The position numbers were made by a program, and so were the translations under genes. From CAZGUH01 sp964529005 (GTDB lineage: Bacteria > Actinomycetota > Acidimicrobiia > Acidimicrobiales > Ilumatobacteraceae), in the NCBI GenBank assembly GCA_964529005.1, contig CAZGUH010000018.1, positions 1-64,000 of the forward strand: 64,000 nt of DNA, read 5' to 3'. The notes under the pieces were generated by a model. It was not told the DNA's origin, ran no database searches, and worked only from the letters and a program-made list of their open reading frames with translations. Of this stretch, positions 52,010-60,138 are shown piece by piece (positions within the stretch are counted from its first letter, which is position 1; every line of letters starts with the position of its first letter).

Positions 52010-52881
52010 CAGGCCTCCGTCGCGCCGCCGCGGGCGAGGTGCGCCTCGACCTCCGCGCGCACTGCCTGCCAGATCTCTTCCTGGAGCTGGCCGAACTCGG
52101 CGGTGGCGCGGATCGCATGGTCGCGGGGCCGCTCGAACGGCACCTTGTACTCGGCGCGGATCGTGCCGGGGGAGGCGCTCATCACCACGACCCGATCACC
52201 GAGGAAGATCGCCTCGTCGATGCTGTGCGTGATGAAGATCGCGGTGCGCGGCTGCGAGTCCCAGAGCTGGCACAGCTCGTCCTGCAGGATCGTGCGCATC
52301 TGCGCGTCGAGCGACGCGAACGGCTCGTCGAGGAGAAGGATCTCCGGCTCGAGCACGAACGCGCGGGCGATCGAGGCGCGCTGCTGCATGCCCCCCGACA
52401 GCGTCGGGGGATAGGCCCCGGCGAAGTCGTGGATGTTCATCCGCCGCAGCCACTCGTGGACGCGGGCGGCGCGCTCCTTGCGTGGCACGCGGCGCTGGAT
52501 GTCGAGGCCGTAGCGGACGTTCTGCTCGACCGTGCGCCACGGGAACAGGCTGCGTTCCTGGAACACGACGGCGAGCAGCGACTGCGCGGGGTCGCTGTGG
52601 ACCAGTTCGATGCGCCCGCGCGAGGGTGCGATCAGTCCGGCGATGAGGCGCAGCAGCGTCGACTTGCCGCAGCCCGACGGCCCCACCACGCAGACGAACT
52701 CGTGCTCGGCGATCTCGAGGTCCATCGGGCCGAGCGCCCGCACGGTGCGCTTGCTGGTGTCGAACGTCCGCTCGACACCAGCGCACAGGACCTTGGGCAC
52801 GGCCGGCGGGCGCTCTGTCGGGTCGCCGGCGGGGCGGTCCGCCGGACGGTCCATGCGCGCGTCGGTCGGCAGCACCCTCAA
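52009..52881 (-). CDS. ABC transporter ATP-binding protein, nitrate/sulfonate/taurine type
   Basis: A 290-residue ATPase: Walker A GPSGCGKST, Q-loop VFQERSLFPW, signature LSGGMQQR, Walker B ILLLDEPFASLD and switch His in ITHSIDEA. The reading frame opens at TTG 52881, overlapping the lipoprotein stop; GTG at 52875 or ATG at 52854 are alternatives, since the first 30 residues are not conserved. It energises the tandem permeases downstream. Confidence 0.9.
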   Translation of the reverse strand: MRVLPTDARMDRPADRPAGDPTERPPAVPKVLCAGVERTFDTSKRTVRALGPMDLEIAEHEFVCVVGPSGCGKSTLLRLIAGLIAPSRGRIELVHSDPAQSLLAVVFQERSLFPWRTVEQNVRYGLDIQRRVPRKERAARVHEWLRRMNIHDFAGAYPPTLSGGMQQRASIARAFVLEPEILLLDEPFASLDAQMRTILQDELCQLWDSQPRTAIFITHSIDEAIFLGDRVVVMSASPGTIRAEYKVPFERPRDHAIRATAEFGQLQEEIWQAVRAEVEAHLARGGATEA

Positions 52882-54050
52882 CCCAGACCGGGGACGAGCG
52901 ACTGGTCGACGACCTGGTCGATCGGCAACGGCGTGTCGTAGGTGAGGATCTCACCGAAGTCGATCCAGCCCTCCTGGAGCTTCGTGATGATGCTGGTGTC
53001 GAAGTCCAAGTCGGCCTCCCATTCGTAGGCCGGCGGCTGGCCGGTGATCACCGACGGATCGATGCCGTTGGCCTCGGCGAGGATCTCCACCACTTCCTCG
53101 TTGGCGTGGTAGTCGCCGAGCAGGTACGTGTCGATCGTGCGCTGGATCGCCCGGAAGAACGCCTCGCCCGCTTCACGCTTCTCGGTGAACACGTGGCCGC
53201 CGACCTGATACGCGGCGAGCGCTGTCTTCGGCGGGATCTCGACGTAGAGCTTCGCCAGGCCCGACTCGGTGGCTTCGATGTTCTGCGGCGACGAGAGCCA
53301 TCCGGCCTTGATCGCGCCGGTCTCGAGGGCGGTGATGTTGTCGACGCTGATCCCGGCGGTCACCGTGAAGTCGTTGAGCGACAAGCCTTCGGAGTTGAGC
53401 TTGTCCTCGATGAAGACCGCCGTCGGCGCGCCCTTGCCGCCGCCTGCGGTGGCGACGGTGCCGCCGCGGAACTTCTCCACGTCGAGGTTGCCGGCGCTGT
53501 CGAAGAACTCGCTGCGGATGTAGAAGCCGTCGGCGCCGGGAAGGATGTACAGCCCGGGCGCCACCCAGCGCGTGGTCGATCCGGCGGCGATGGCGTTGAA
53601 CAAGCCGGCGGTGACGCCCGACAGGCCGATGTCGGCTTCGGCCTTGTCGAGCAGCAGGAGCAGATCGGCGCCGCGCGCGGTCACGACCTCGACGTTGAGG
53701 TTCTCCTTCTCGAACTCGCCCTTGGCGAGGGCGACGACCACCGGCGAGAAGGGCTCGAAGGGGCCCGACCACGCGAACGTGATCGTCTGCTGGGTGGCGA
53801 GTGGTTGGGGCGCGTACGGGTCGGCGCCGGCCGTCGTGGCCGGCTGACCGGTCGTGGCGCTCGACCCTTCCGTCGTCGGAGCGCTCGAGGGCGCCTCCGT
53901 CGTGCTCGGCGCGGCGGTGGATGCCACCGTGGTCGGTGAGCTGCTGCCGCCGTCGTCGTCGTCCCCACAACTCGCCAGCACCGCGAGACCGACGATGAGC
54001 GGAGCAACCGCCCGCCGCCACGTGCTGACCGACGTGCGGTCGTGCTTCAT
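52878..54050 (-). CDS. ABC substrate-binding lipoprotein, SsuA/NMT1-like
   Basis: A 390-residue receptor with a signal peptide and lipobox VLASC, an acidic then Ser/Thr/Ala-rich spacer, and the SsuA/NMT1-like domain from TITFAWSGPFEPF onward. It is paralogous to the lipoprotein at 6122-7339. GGGGGG lies shortly before the ATG at 54050. It heads a ten-gene operon that continues through ATPase, two permeases, crotonase, two CaiBs, DPHYHY, VOC and dehydrogenase, linking import directly to CoA activation. Confidence 0.92.
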   Translation of the reverse strand: MKHDRTSVSTWRRAVAPLIVGLAVLASCGDDDDGGSSSPTTVASTAAPSTTEAPSSAPTTEGSSATTGQPATTAGADPYAPQPLATQQTITFAWSGPFEPFSPVVVALAKGEFEKENLNVEVVTARGADLLLLLDKAEADIGLSGVTAGLFNAIAAGSTTRWVAPGLYILPGADGFYIRSEFFDSAGNLDVEKFRGGTVATAGGGKGAPTAVFIEDKLNSEGLSLNDFTVTAGISVDNITALETGAIKAGWLSSPQNIEATESGLAKLYVEIPPKTALAAYQVGGHVFTEKREAGEAFFRAIQRTIDTYLLGDYHANEEVVEILAEANGIDPSVITGQPPAYEWEADLDFDTSIITKLQEGWIDFGEILTYDTPLPIDQVVDQSLVPGLG

Positions 54051-54126
54051 GGTGACCCCCCAGATCCGCGGCGCACGTGAATGGGAGCGACGTTCGTCGT
54101 CTCGGCGCCGACCAGTATCAACCAAA

Positions 54127-54164
54127 AAGTTAGCAAAGGCCGCCCAACCTGGCAAGCGCTCGAT
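54127..54164 (-). promoter_or_regulatory. Promoter with KstR2-like operator for the ten-gene operon
   Basis: On the minus strand TTGCCA (54150-54155), a 17-base spacer and TAACTT (54127-54132) form a promoter. The palindrome GGCAAGCGCTCGAT (54151-54164) overlaps the -35; it has two mismatches from ANCAAGNNCTTGNT. Positioning over the -35 again suggests repression. Confidence 0.62.
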
Positions 54165-54180
54165 CAAGTCGTCGCGGTCG

Positions 54181-54738
54181 TCACGCCCACGACGCCGGAG
54201 GCCATTCGTCGCCGGCCTCCGGGGCCAGCGCGACGCCGTTCATCACGAACGCGAGCATGGTGTAGTTGCCGATCAGCATCAGCAGCTCGATCAGCTCGTG
54301 GTCGGCGAGATGGCGCCGCAGCACCGCCCACGTCTCGTCCGACAGCGTCGAGGTGGCGTGCAGCTCGTCGGCCGCGGCGACGAACGCGCGGTCGAACTCG
54401 TTCCACGACGGCGCCATCTCGAGCGTGCCGATCGCCTCCATGTCCGCGTCCGTCACGCCAGCCTCGCGGGCGGTGTCGACATGGCGGGCCCACTGATACG
54501 GGCAATCGCACAGCCGCGCGGTGCGCAGGATGGCCAGCTCGCGGGCGCGAGCGGGGAGAGCGCCGTCGCGCAGCGCGACTCCGAACGGCATGTAGCCGCG
54601 CGCCAGGTCGGGATGCCGGAGGATCGTTCGGGCGATCGCGGTGGACACGGTGATCTGCGACGGCACGTCGTCGCGGCGGCGCTCCAGCTCGTCGACGTCG
54701 ACGCCGGCGAGGCGAGGTGATGAGGGTGCGTCGGGCAT
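54181..54738 (-). CDS. Carboxymuconolactone decarboxylase (AhpD-like) family protein
   Basis: A 185-residue all-helical CMD-fold protein: ITVSTAIARTILRHPDLARG, LPARARELAILRTARLCDC then PYQWARHVDTAREAGV. The Cys-x-Cys...His arrangement resembles the AhpD/CMD active region, although the usual CxxC is altered. Members are decarboxylases, lactone-acting enzymes or peroxidases. It is upstream of the lipoprotein promoter and divergent from the SDR gene at 54777, only 38 bases away. No Shine-Dalgarno is visible; GACACT eight bases before the ATG suggests a leaderless message. Confidence 0.83.
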   Translation of the reverse strand: MPDAPSSPRLAGVDVDELERRRDDVPSQITVSTAIARTILRHPDLARGYMPFGVALRDGALPARARELAILRTARLCDCPYQWARHVDTAREAGVTDADMEAIGTLEMAPSWNEFDRAFVAAADELHATSTLSDETWAVLRRHLADHELIELLMLIGNYTMLAFVMNGVALAPEAGDEWPPASWA

Positions 54739-54763
54739 GGGCTCACAGTGTCACACCCGCGCG

Positions 54764-54769
54764 TATGCT
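54764..54769 (+). promoter_or_regulatory. -10 box of a probable leaderless transcript
   Basis: TATGCT ends seven bases before the ATG at 54777, and a partial -35 (CTCACA, 54742-54747) lies 16 bases upstream. No Shine-Dalgarno is visible. The opposite gene starts only 38 bases away, so two compact promoters share this region. Confidence 0.5.
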
Positions 54770-54776
54770 TGCTTGG

Positions 54777-55619
54777 ATGCAGGAGATGGTCGGCGCTCCG
54801 CTCGCGGACGAGACGCTGAGCCCGCAGACGCCAGCCGGGATGCTCGCCGGCAAGGTGGTGATCGTGGCCGGCGCCGGCCCGGGGCTCGGGCGGCAGGTCG
54901 CGATCCGGGCCTCGGCGGCCGGCGCATCGGTGATGCTCGCGGCGCGATCGCAGCCCGCGCTCGACGAGCTGACCGGAGAGATCACCGCCTCGGGCGGGCG
55001 CGTCGCGAGCCGGCGCGCGGACGTGACCGACGAGTCGGAGTGCGCCGCGCTGGTGAACGCCACGCTCGCGGCGTTCGGCCACGTGGACTGCCTGGTCTAC
55101 AACGCCTTCGCCGCCGGGCCGATGGACGAGCCGATCGAGCGTGCCGACATGAGCGTGTGGCGTCAGGCGTTCGAGGTCAACGTGTTCGGCGCGCTCCACA
55201 TGGTGCGCGCCGTGACGCCGGCGATGCGCGCCGCGGGAGGCGGCTCGATCGTGCTCGTCAACAGCCAGATCGTGCGCCGGGTGCGGGCCGGGCGCGGCGC
55301 GTACGCGGCGTCGAAGGCGGCGCTGCTGTCGGTCGGCCAGGTGCTGGCGCGCGAGCTCGGCGGCGACCGGATCCGGGTCAACAGCGTCGTCCCCGGCGCG
55401 ATGGACGGCGCCCCCTTGCGCGCGTTCTTCGAGCGCGCGGCGAGCGAGCGGGGCATCCCGGTCGACGACGTGCGGCGGTCACGGCTCGATCCGCTCGCTC
55501 TGCCCGAGATCCCGACGGACGCGGAGTGCGCCGGCGCGGTGCTGTTCCTGGCCTCGGACCTCGCAGTCGCGATGACCGGGCAGTCGATCGACGTCAACGG
55601 GGGCGAGACGCTCATCTGA
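54777..55619 (+). CDS. SDR family oxidoreductase, GPGLG subtype
   Basis: A 280-residue SDR like those at 19874 and 56598: AGAGPGLG cofactor loop, YNAF in place of NNAG, NSQIVRRV and YAASK. Other in-frame ATGs occur at 54765 and 54786; 54777 is favoured by the -10 spacing. It is followed by a different SDR gene 47 bases on, which has its own operator-bearing promoter. The substrate is unknown. Confidence 0.87.
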   Translation: MQEMVGAPLADETLSPQTPAGMLAGKVVIVAGAGPGLGRQVAIRASAAGASVMLAARSQPALDELTGEITASGGRVASRRADVTDESECAALVNATLAAFGHVDCLVYNAFAAGPMDEPIERADMSVWRQAFEVNVFGALHMVRAVTPAMRAAGGGSIVLVNSQIVRRVRAGRGAYAASKAALLSVGQVLARELGGDRIRVNSVVPGAMDGAPLRAFFERAASERGIPVDDVRRSRLDPLALPEIPTDAECAGAVLFLASDLAVAMTGQSIDVNGGETLI

Positions 55620-55658
55620 GCGAGCGCTTGGCCGACTCGGCCGGCGTCGAAGTAGATT
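55619..55658 (+). promoter_or_regulatory. KstR2-like operator with possible leaderless promoter
   Basis: AGCGAGCGCTTGGC (55619-55632) has two mismatches from ANCAAGNNCTTGNT. TTGGCC (55628-55633) and TAGATT (55653-55658) are 19 bases apart, a weak promoter. The -10 ends eight bases before the ATG at 55667, again suggesting little or no leader. Confidence 0.45.
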
Positions 55659-55666
55659 GCGGCGCC

Positions 55667-56575
55667 ATGGCCGACACGCGAAACGAGGACGGGCACGGCG
55701 GGATCTGTGCCGACCGGGTCTGCATCGTCACCGGAGGCGCCCGCGGGATCGGGCGGCAGCACGTCACGATGCTGGTGGAGCAGGGCGCGCGGGTCGTCGT
55801 CAACGACGTGGCAGACGGCGACGGCCGCTCCAGCGCGGCCGACGAACTGGTCCGCGAGATCACCGGCAACGGCGGGCAGGCCGTCGCCTCGGTGGGCGAC
55901 GTCAGCGACTGGGGATACGCGCAGGAGCTGATCGCGCAGGCGGTGGAGACGTTCGGCGGCCTCGACGTGCTCGTCAACAACGCCGGCATCCTGCGCGACC
56001 GCATGCTGGTCAACATGGACGAGCGTGAGTGGGACGACATCATGCGCGTGCACCTGAAGGGCACGTTCGCCCCGGCGCGGTGGGCCGCGGCATACTGGCG
56101 TGATCGCGTCAAGGAAGGCGCCGAGGTCGACGCACGCATCATCAACACGACGTCGGTGTCGGGCATCTACGGCAACCCCGGCCAGAGCAACTACGGCGCG
56201 GCGAAGATGGGCATCGCCGGCTTCACGGTGATCGCGGCGATGGAGCTCGCCCGCTACGGCGTCACGGTCAACGCGATCGCGCCCACGGCGCTCACGCGTC
56301 TGACGGAGTCGATCCCGATGGGCCAGGACACCGAGGAGGGGCGGCGGGCGATCGACCCCCGCTGGGTCGCGTCCGTCTGCGCGTGGCTCGCCTCGCCGCG
56401 GTCTCGTGGGGTGACGGGCCGCGTGTTCGAAGCCTCCGGGCACACGTTCGCGGTGGCCGACGGCTGGCATCGCGGCCCGTCGTGCGCGCCGTCGCTCGAC
56501 CCGTGGGTCGTCGACGAGCTGGCGCACGAGCTGCTCGCGGCCGCGCGCCCGAACGCGAACATCGAAGGTCGGTAG
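55667..56575 (+). CDS. SDR family protein, 17-beta-HSD4 / 3-hydroxyacyl-CoA dehydrogenase type
   Basis: A 302-residue SDR with the canonical TGGARGIG loop, VVNDVADGDGRS, NNAG, INTTSVSG and YGAAK. The long HLKGTFAPARWAAAYWRDR block is typical of the SDR domain of peroxisomal multifunctional enzyme type 2 and related (R)-3-hydroxyacyl-CoA dehydrogenases. It therefore probably oxidises a 3-hydroxyacyl-CoA in a beta-oxidation-like step. It converges with the SDR gene at 56598 (22 bases apart). Confidence 0.87.
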   Translation: MADTRNEDGHGGICADRVCIVTGGARGIGRQHVTMLVEQGARVVVNDVADGDGRSSAADELVREITGNGGQAVASVGDVSDWGYAQELIAQAVETFGGLDVLVNNAGILRDRMLVNMDEREWDDIMRVHLKGTFAPARWAAAYWRDRVKEGAEVDARIINTTSVSGIYGNPGQSNYGAAKMGIAGFTVIAAMELARYGVTVNAIAPTALTRLTESIPMGQDTEEGRRAIDPRWVASVCAWLASPRSRGVTGRVFEASGHTFAVADGWHRGPSCAPSLDPWVVDELAHELLAAARPNANIEGR

Positions 56576-56597
56576 CGCGCCCGGCGGGCCGCCGTCC

Positions 56598-57380
56598 TCA
56601 GTCGAACGACTCGCCGGCGTTCACGTCGAGGGACTGCCCGGTGATCGACTGGGCGCGGTCGCTGGCGAGGAACACCACGGCGTCGGCGACGTCGTCGGGC
56701 GTCGGGATGCGCCGCAACGGGAAGCCGCTCGCCACCGCCGCGATCTGCTCCTCGACCGGCGTGCCGGTCGCTTGCTGCTTCTGCTCGAAGTAGTCGAGCA
56801 CGGCAGGCCCGAGCATCCACCCCGACACCACCGTATTGACGCGGACGCCGTACTCGCCGAGCTCCTGGGCCATGAACTTGCCGGCGATGTGCAACGCGGC
56901 CTTCGACATCGCGTAGCCGCCGCGAGGCTGACCGAGGCGGCGGATCTGGCGGGAGTTGATCAGGACGACGGAGCCGCGGCGCTCGCGCAGCGGTGGCAGG
57001 CAGGCGCGCACCAGGTTCAGCGCGCCGAACGCGTTGACGTCCATCATGCGCCGCCACTCGTCGAGGTCGGCCTCGTCGAACCGTGCCTCGACGCCGCCCA
57101 TGTAGGCGTTGTAGACGACGACGTCGAGCGTGCCCAGCTTCTCCACCGTCGTCCGAGCGATCGCCTCGCAGTCGGCCGGCTTGGTGAGGTCGCCGTGGAT
57201 CGTCACCGAGGTGGCGCCGAGCCCGCGCAACTCCTCCTCGACCGGAGCCGTGCTCGCCTCGGAACGCGCGACCAGGGCGACCTTCGCCCCCGCCTCGGCG
57301 GCGCGCACCGCGATCGAGCGTCCGAGTCCGGGCCCGATGCCCGCAACCACTACCGACTTTCCACGTAGGTCTGTCACCAT
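56598..57380 (-). CDS. SDR family oxidoreductase, GPGLG subtype
   Basis: A 260-residue SDR: AGIGPGLG cofactor loop, YNAY for NNAG, INSRQIRRL and YAMSK. The ATG at 57380 follows GAGGGG and gives the normal start MVTDLRGK; the upstream ATG at 57419 lies inside the proposed promoter. It shares a divergent region and operator with the double CaiB gene, so both are probably regulated together. Confidence 0.87.
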   Translation of the reverse strand: MVTDLRGKSVVVAGIGPGLGRSIAVRAAEAGAKVALVARSEASTAPVEEELRGLGATSVTIHGDLTKPADCEAIARTTVEKLGTLDVVVYNAYMGGVEARFDEADLDEWRRMMDVNAFGALNLVRACLPPLRERRGSVVLINSRQIRRLGQPRGGYAMSKAALHIAGKFMAQELGEYGVRVNTVVSGWMLGPAVLDYFEQKQQATGTPVEEQIAAVASGFPLRRIPTPDDVADAVVFLASDRAQSITGQSLDVNAGESFD

Positions 57381-57408
57381 CGCCCCCTCGCTGCGTGCCT
57401 TGCCGTGG

Positions 57409-57458
57409 ACCGTACCCATCTCGCCCCCATTTGAGCAAGCGATCGGTCATGATACGCT
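57409..57458. promoter_or_regulatory. Divergent promoters around a KstR2-like operator
   Basis: AGCAAGCGATCGGT (57434-57447) has two mismatches from ANCAAGNNCTTGNT. On the plus strand TTGAGC (57431-57436) and TACGCT (57453-57458), 16 bases apart, point to the double CaiB gene. On the minus strand TTGCTC (57433-57438) and TACGGT (57409-57414), 18 bases apart, point to the SDR gene. The operator overlaps both -35 boxes. The interval from here to 57571 holds no other feature I recognise. Confidence 0.6.
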
Positions 57459-57582
57459 GACGACGTCGCGAGCCGCAGCACAGTTCGCCAGCACGGGTGA
57501 GTCGCCAAGCGAGGTGTTTCGTCGCCAACGGCGTTCTCGCTGCGGTCGAGCGCTCCCACAGAAGAGCAGACGGAGGTATCCC

Positions 57583-57636
57583 GTGATCCGAGCAGTGCTC
57601 GTCGCAGCGCGGACGGCGGAGACGGCGGCGTCATGA
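57583..57636 (+). CDS. 17-residue ORF coupled to the double CaiB gene
   Basis: GTG at 57583 follows a perfect GGAGGT (57572-57577) at five bases and opens a 17-codon frame (MIRAVLVAARTAETAAS) whose TGA overlaps the ATG of the CaiB gene (ATGA, 57633-57636). The CaiB gene has no strong ribosome site of its own, so the short ORF may deliver ribosomes to it. The peptide resembles the first residues of a thiolase (xxAVxVAARTP), so it might be the stub of a deleted thiolase gene. No function can be stated. Confidence 0.5.
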   Translation: MIRAVLVAARTAETAAS

Positions 57637-60089
57637 CGGGGAAGTCACATCCTCTCACCGGGTATCGCGTCCTCGATCTGTCGTCGGGCATCCCCGGCGG
57701 CTACTGCACGAAGTTCCTCGCCGATGCCGGCGCCGACGTCGTCAAGGTGGAAGCTCCCGGCGGCGACCCCTTGCGGCGGCGGGCGCCCGAGGGGTACGAG
57801 CTGGCGGCGGACGAGGACGGCGCGCTGTTCCAGTTCCTCGCCGGCTCGAAGCGCAGCGTGGTGATCGATCCCACATCGGCCGGCGACGTCGAACTCCTCG
57901 ACCATCTCGTCGCCACGGCCGAGGGCATCGTCTGGTCTCCCGGCTCGCCTGTGGCCGACCTGCCGGCGATGGCTCCCGCGCAGCTGCGCCGTAGAGCGCC
58001 GCGGGCGACCGTCACCGCGATCACGAAGTGGGGGCTCGACGGCAGGTGGGTGAACCGGCCTGCGACCGAAGCGACGTTGCAGGCGATGAGCGGCGGCCCG
58101 ATGCATCGCGGCGACCCTTCGCTGGCGCCGATGATCATGGGCGGACGCGTCGGCGACTGGGTGGCCGGCAACGTCGGCGCGATCGGCCACCTGATCTCGC
58201 GCTGGCGGACGCTCCAGACCGGCCTCGGCGAACTCGTCGACGTGTCCGAGCTGGAGTCGGTCATCTTGTCGATGACGATGTACTCGGTCACCTACGCCTC
58301 GATCGCGGGAAGACCGTTCCGTCTCAATCGCACGTTCAACCTTCCCGCCATCCACCTCGCCAAGGACGGCTACGTCGGGTTCATGGTCGTGACGGGCCAG
58401 CAGTGGCTCGACTTCTGCGTGATGGTCGAACGGCCGGACTGGCTGGAGGACGAGAGCCTGATCCTGTTCGACGTGCGCAACGCCCGCCGTGCCGAGCTGA
58501 TCGGCCACATCGACCGGTGGACCGCGGAGAAGACCATCGACGAGGTGATCGAGCTGGCGAACCTGTGGCGCATCCCCGTCGCCCGTGTCGAAAGCGGGGC
58601 GACCGCGCCGCTCGCGGATCACTTCCGCGAGCGCAACTTCTACATCCGCAACCCGCGCAGCGGGTTCGTGCAACCCGACGTCTCCTACACGATGGTGGGC
58701 AGTGCCGAGCGCCGCTTCCCCCTGCCGGCGCCGCGCCTCGGTGAGCACACCGAGGCCGTGCTCGCGGAGGTCCGTTCGCACGGCGCCGCAGCGCCCGCCG
58801 ACGCCGAGCCCGACGACGCCACGCCGGTGCCGTTGCCGTTCGCCGGCTTGCGCGTCGCCGACTTCACCGCCAACTGGGCAGGGCCCATCGTCGGGCACAT
58901 CCTCGCCCTGTACGGCGCTGACGTGATCCACGTCGAGTCGGTGCAACGCCCCGACAACATGCGCTTCAACCCGATCAAGCCGATGGGCTCCGACCACTGG
59001 TGGGACTGGTCGCCGCTGTTCCACGGGCCCAACGCGAACAAGCGCGACCTGACGCTCGAGATGACGACGGAGAAGGGCCAGGAGCTCGCCCGCCGGCTGA
59101 TCGCCGCCAGCGACATCGTGATCGAGAACAACAGCCCGCGCGTCTTCGAGAACTGGGGCCTCGACTGGGACGCGGTGCGGGCGCTCAACCCGACGGTGAT
59201 CTTCGTGCGCGCTCCGGCGTTCGGCATCTCGGGGCCGTGGCGCGACCGCACCGGCTACGCCCAGACCATGGAGATGGCGTCCGGCTTGGCGTTCATGACC
59301 GGCGTCCCGGAGGCGCCGCCGGAGATCCCCAACGGTCCGATGGATCCGATCGCCGGGTGCCACACCACCGCCGCGCTGCTGCTCGCGATGGAGCACCGCC
59401 GCCGCACCGGAGAAGGGATGCTGCTCGAGTCACCGATGATCGGCGGGGCGCTCAACGTGGCCGCGGAGCAGGTGATCGAGTACTCCGCGCACGGCGTGCT
59501 GCTCCAGCGCGAAGGGAACCGCAGCCCCGACGCAGCGCCGCAGGGGGCCTACCTGACCTCGGAGATCCTGCCGACGACCGGCGAGGTCGACCGCTGGGCG
59601 TTCATCTCGGTGGAGACCGACGAGCAGTGGCGCGCGCTCGGGCGCGCCCTCGGCGACCCGGCGTGGGCAAGCGACGCGCGCTTCGCGACGCACGCCGGGC
59701 GGCGGGAGCATCACGACGAGATCGACCGTCACCTCGCCGAGTGGTGCGCGACGCGCACGGTCGCCGAGATCGTCGAGCCGTTGACGGCTGCGGGCGTGCC
59801 CGCCGCGGAGGTGCTGCTGCCCAACGAGCCGTACCGCCTCGACCACCTCCACGACCGTGGCTGCTTCGAGGAGCTGGACCATCCGATCACCGGTCGGAAC
59901 GTGCACATGACGTTCCCGGCCAAGCTCAGCCGCAGCCCGCGCGTCAACCGCCGTCACCCGCCGATGCTCGGGCAGGACAACCGGGACGTCCTCACGACGG
60001 TGCTCGGCCTGAGCGACGCGGAGGTCGACGAGCTGGAGGCGCAGGGCGTCATCGGCCAGGTCGCAGGCGGTGTGCTGAAGCACTGGTGA
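57633..60089 (+). CDS. Double-domain CaiB/BaiF family CoA-transferase
   Basis: An 818-residue protein made of two CaiB-like domains. Domain 1 (about 1-370) begins YRVLDLSSGIPGGYC with AGADVVKVEAPGGD; domain 2 (about 405-818) begins LRVADFTANWAGPI with YGADVIHVESVQ. In each, the position of the catalytic Asp relative to the Q-A-x-S-G block appears changed: ATEATLQAMSG (Glu) in domain 1 and YAQTMEMASG (Ala) in domain 2. Family III enzymes work as interlocked dimers, so the fusion may form an internal dimer. Whether it is a transferase is uncertain. Confidence 0.87.
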   Translation: MTGKSHPLTGYRVLDLSSGIPGGYCTKFLADAGADVVKVEAPGGDPLRRRAPEGYELAADEDGALFQFLAGSKRSVVIDPTSAGDVELLDHLVATAEGIVWSPGSPVADLPAMAPAQLRRRAPRATVTAITKWGLDGRWVNRPATEATLQAMSGGPMHRGDPSLAPMIMGGRVGDWVAGNVGAIGHLISRWRTLQTGLGELVDVSELESVILSMTMYSVTYASIAGRPFRLNRTFNLPAIHLAKDGYVGFMVVTGQQWLDFCVMVERPDWLEDESLILFDVRNARRAELIGHIDRWTAEKTIDEVIELANLWRIPVARVESGATAPLADHFRERNFYIRNPRSGFVQPDVSYTMVGSAERRFPLPAPRLGEHTEAVLAEVRSHGAAAPADAEPDDATPVPLPFAGLRVADFTANWAGPIVGHILALYGADVIHVESVQRPDNMRFNPIKPMGSDHWWDWSPLFHGPNANKRDLTLEMTTEKGQELARRLIAASDIVIENNSPRVFENWGLDWDAVRALNPTVIFVRAPAFGISGPWRDRTGYAQTMEMASGLAFMTGVPEAPPEIPNGPMDPIAGCHTTAALLLAMEHRRRTGEGMLLESPMIGGALNVAAEQVIEYSAHGVLLQREGNRSPDAAPQGAYLTSEILPTTGEVDRWAFISVETDEQWRALGRALGDPAWASDARFATHAGRREHHDEIDRHLAEWCATRTVAEIVEPLTAAGVPAAEVLLPNEPYRLDHLHDRGCFEELDHPITGRNVHMTFPAKLSRSPRVNRRHPPMLGQDNRDVLTTVLGLSDAEVDELEAQGVIGQVAGGVLKHW

Positions 60090-60138
60090 CGCGGCGGGAG
60101 CCGCGCCGGCGCGGCTGCCGGACGTCACGGATGAGCGG

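Noticed and set aside
57381..57419. Upstream ATG at 57419 as start of the minus-strand SDR
   Set aside because: It lies within the proposed promoter; the ATG at 57380 has a Shine-Dalgarno and the normal family N-terminus.
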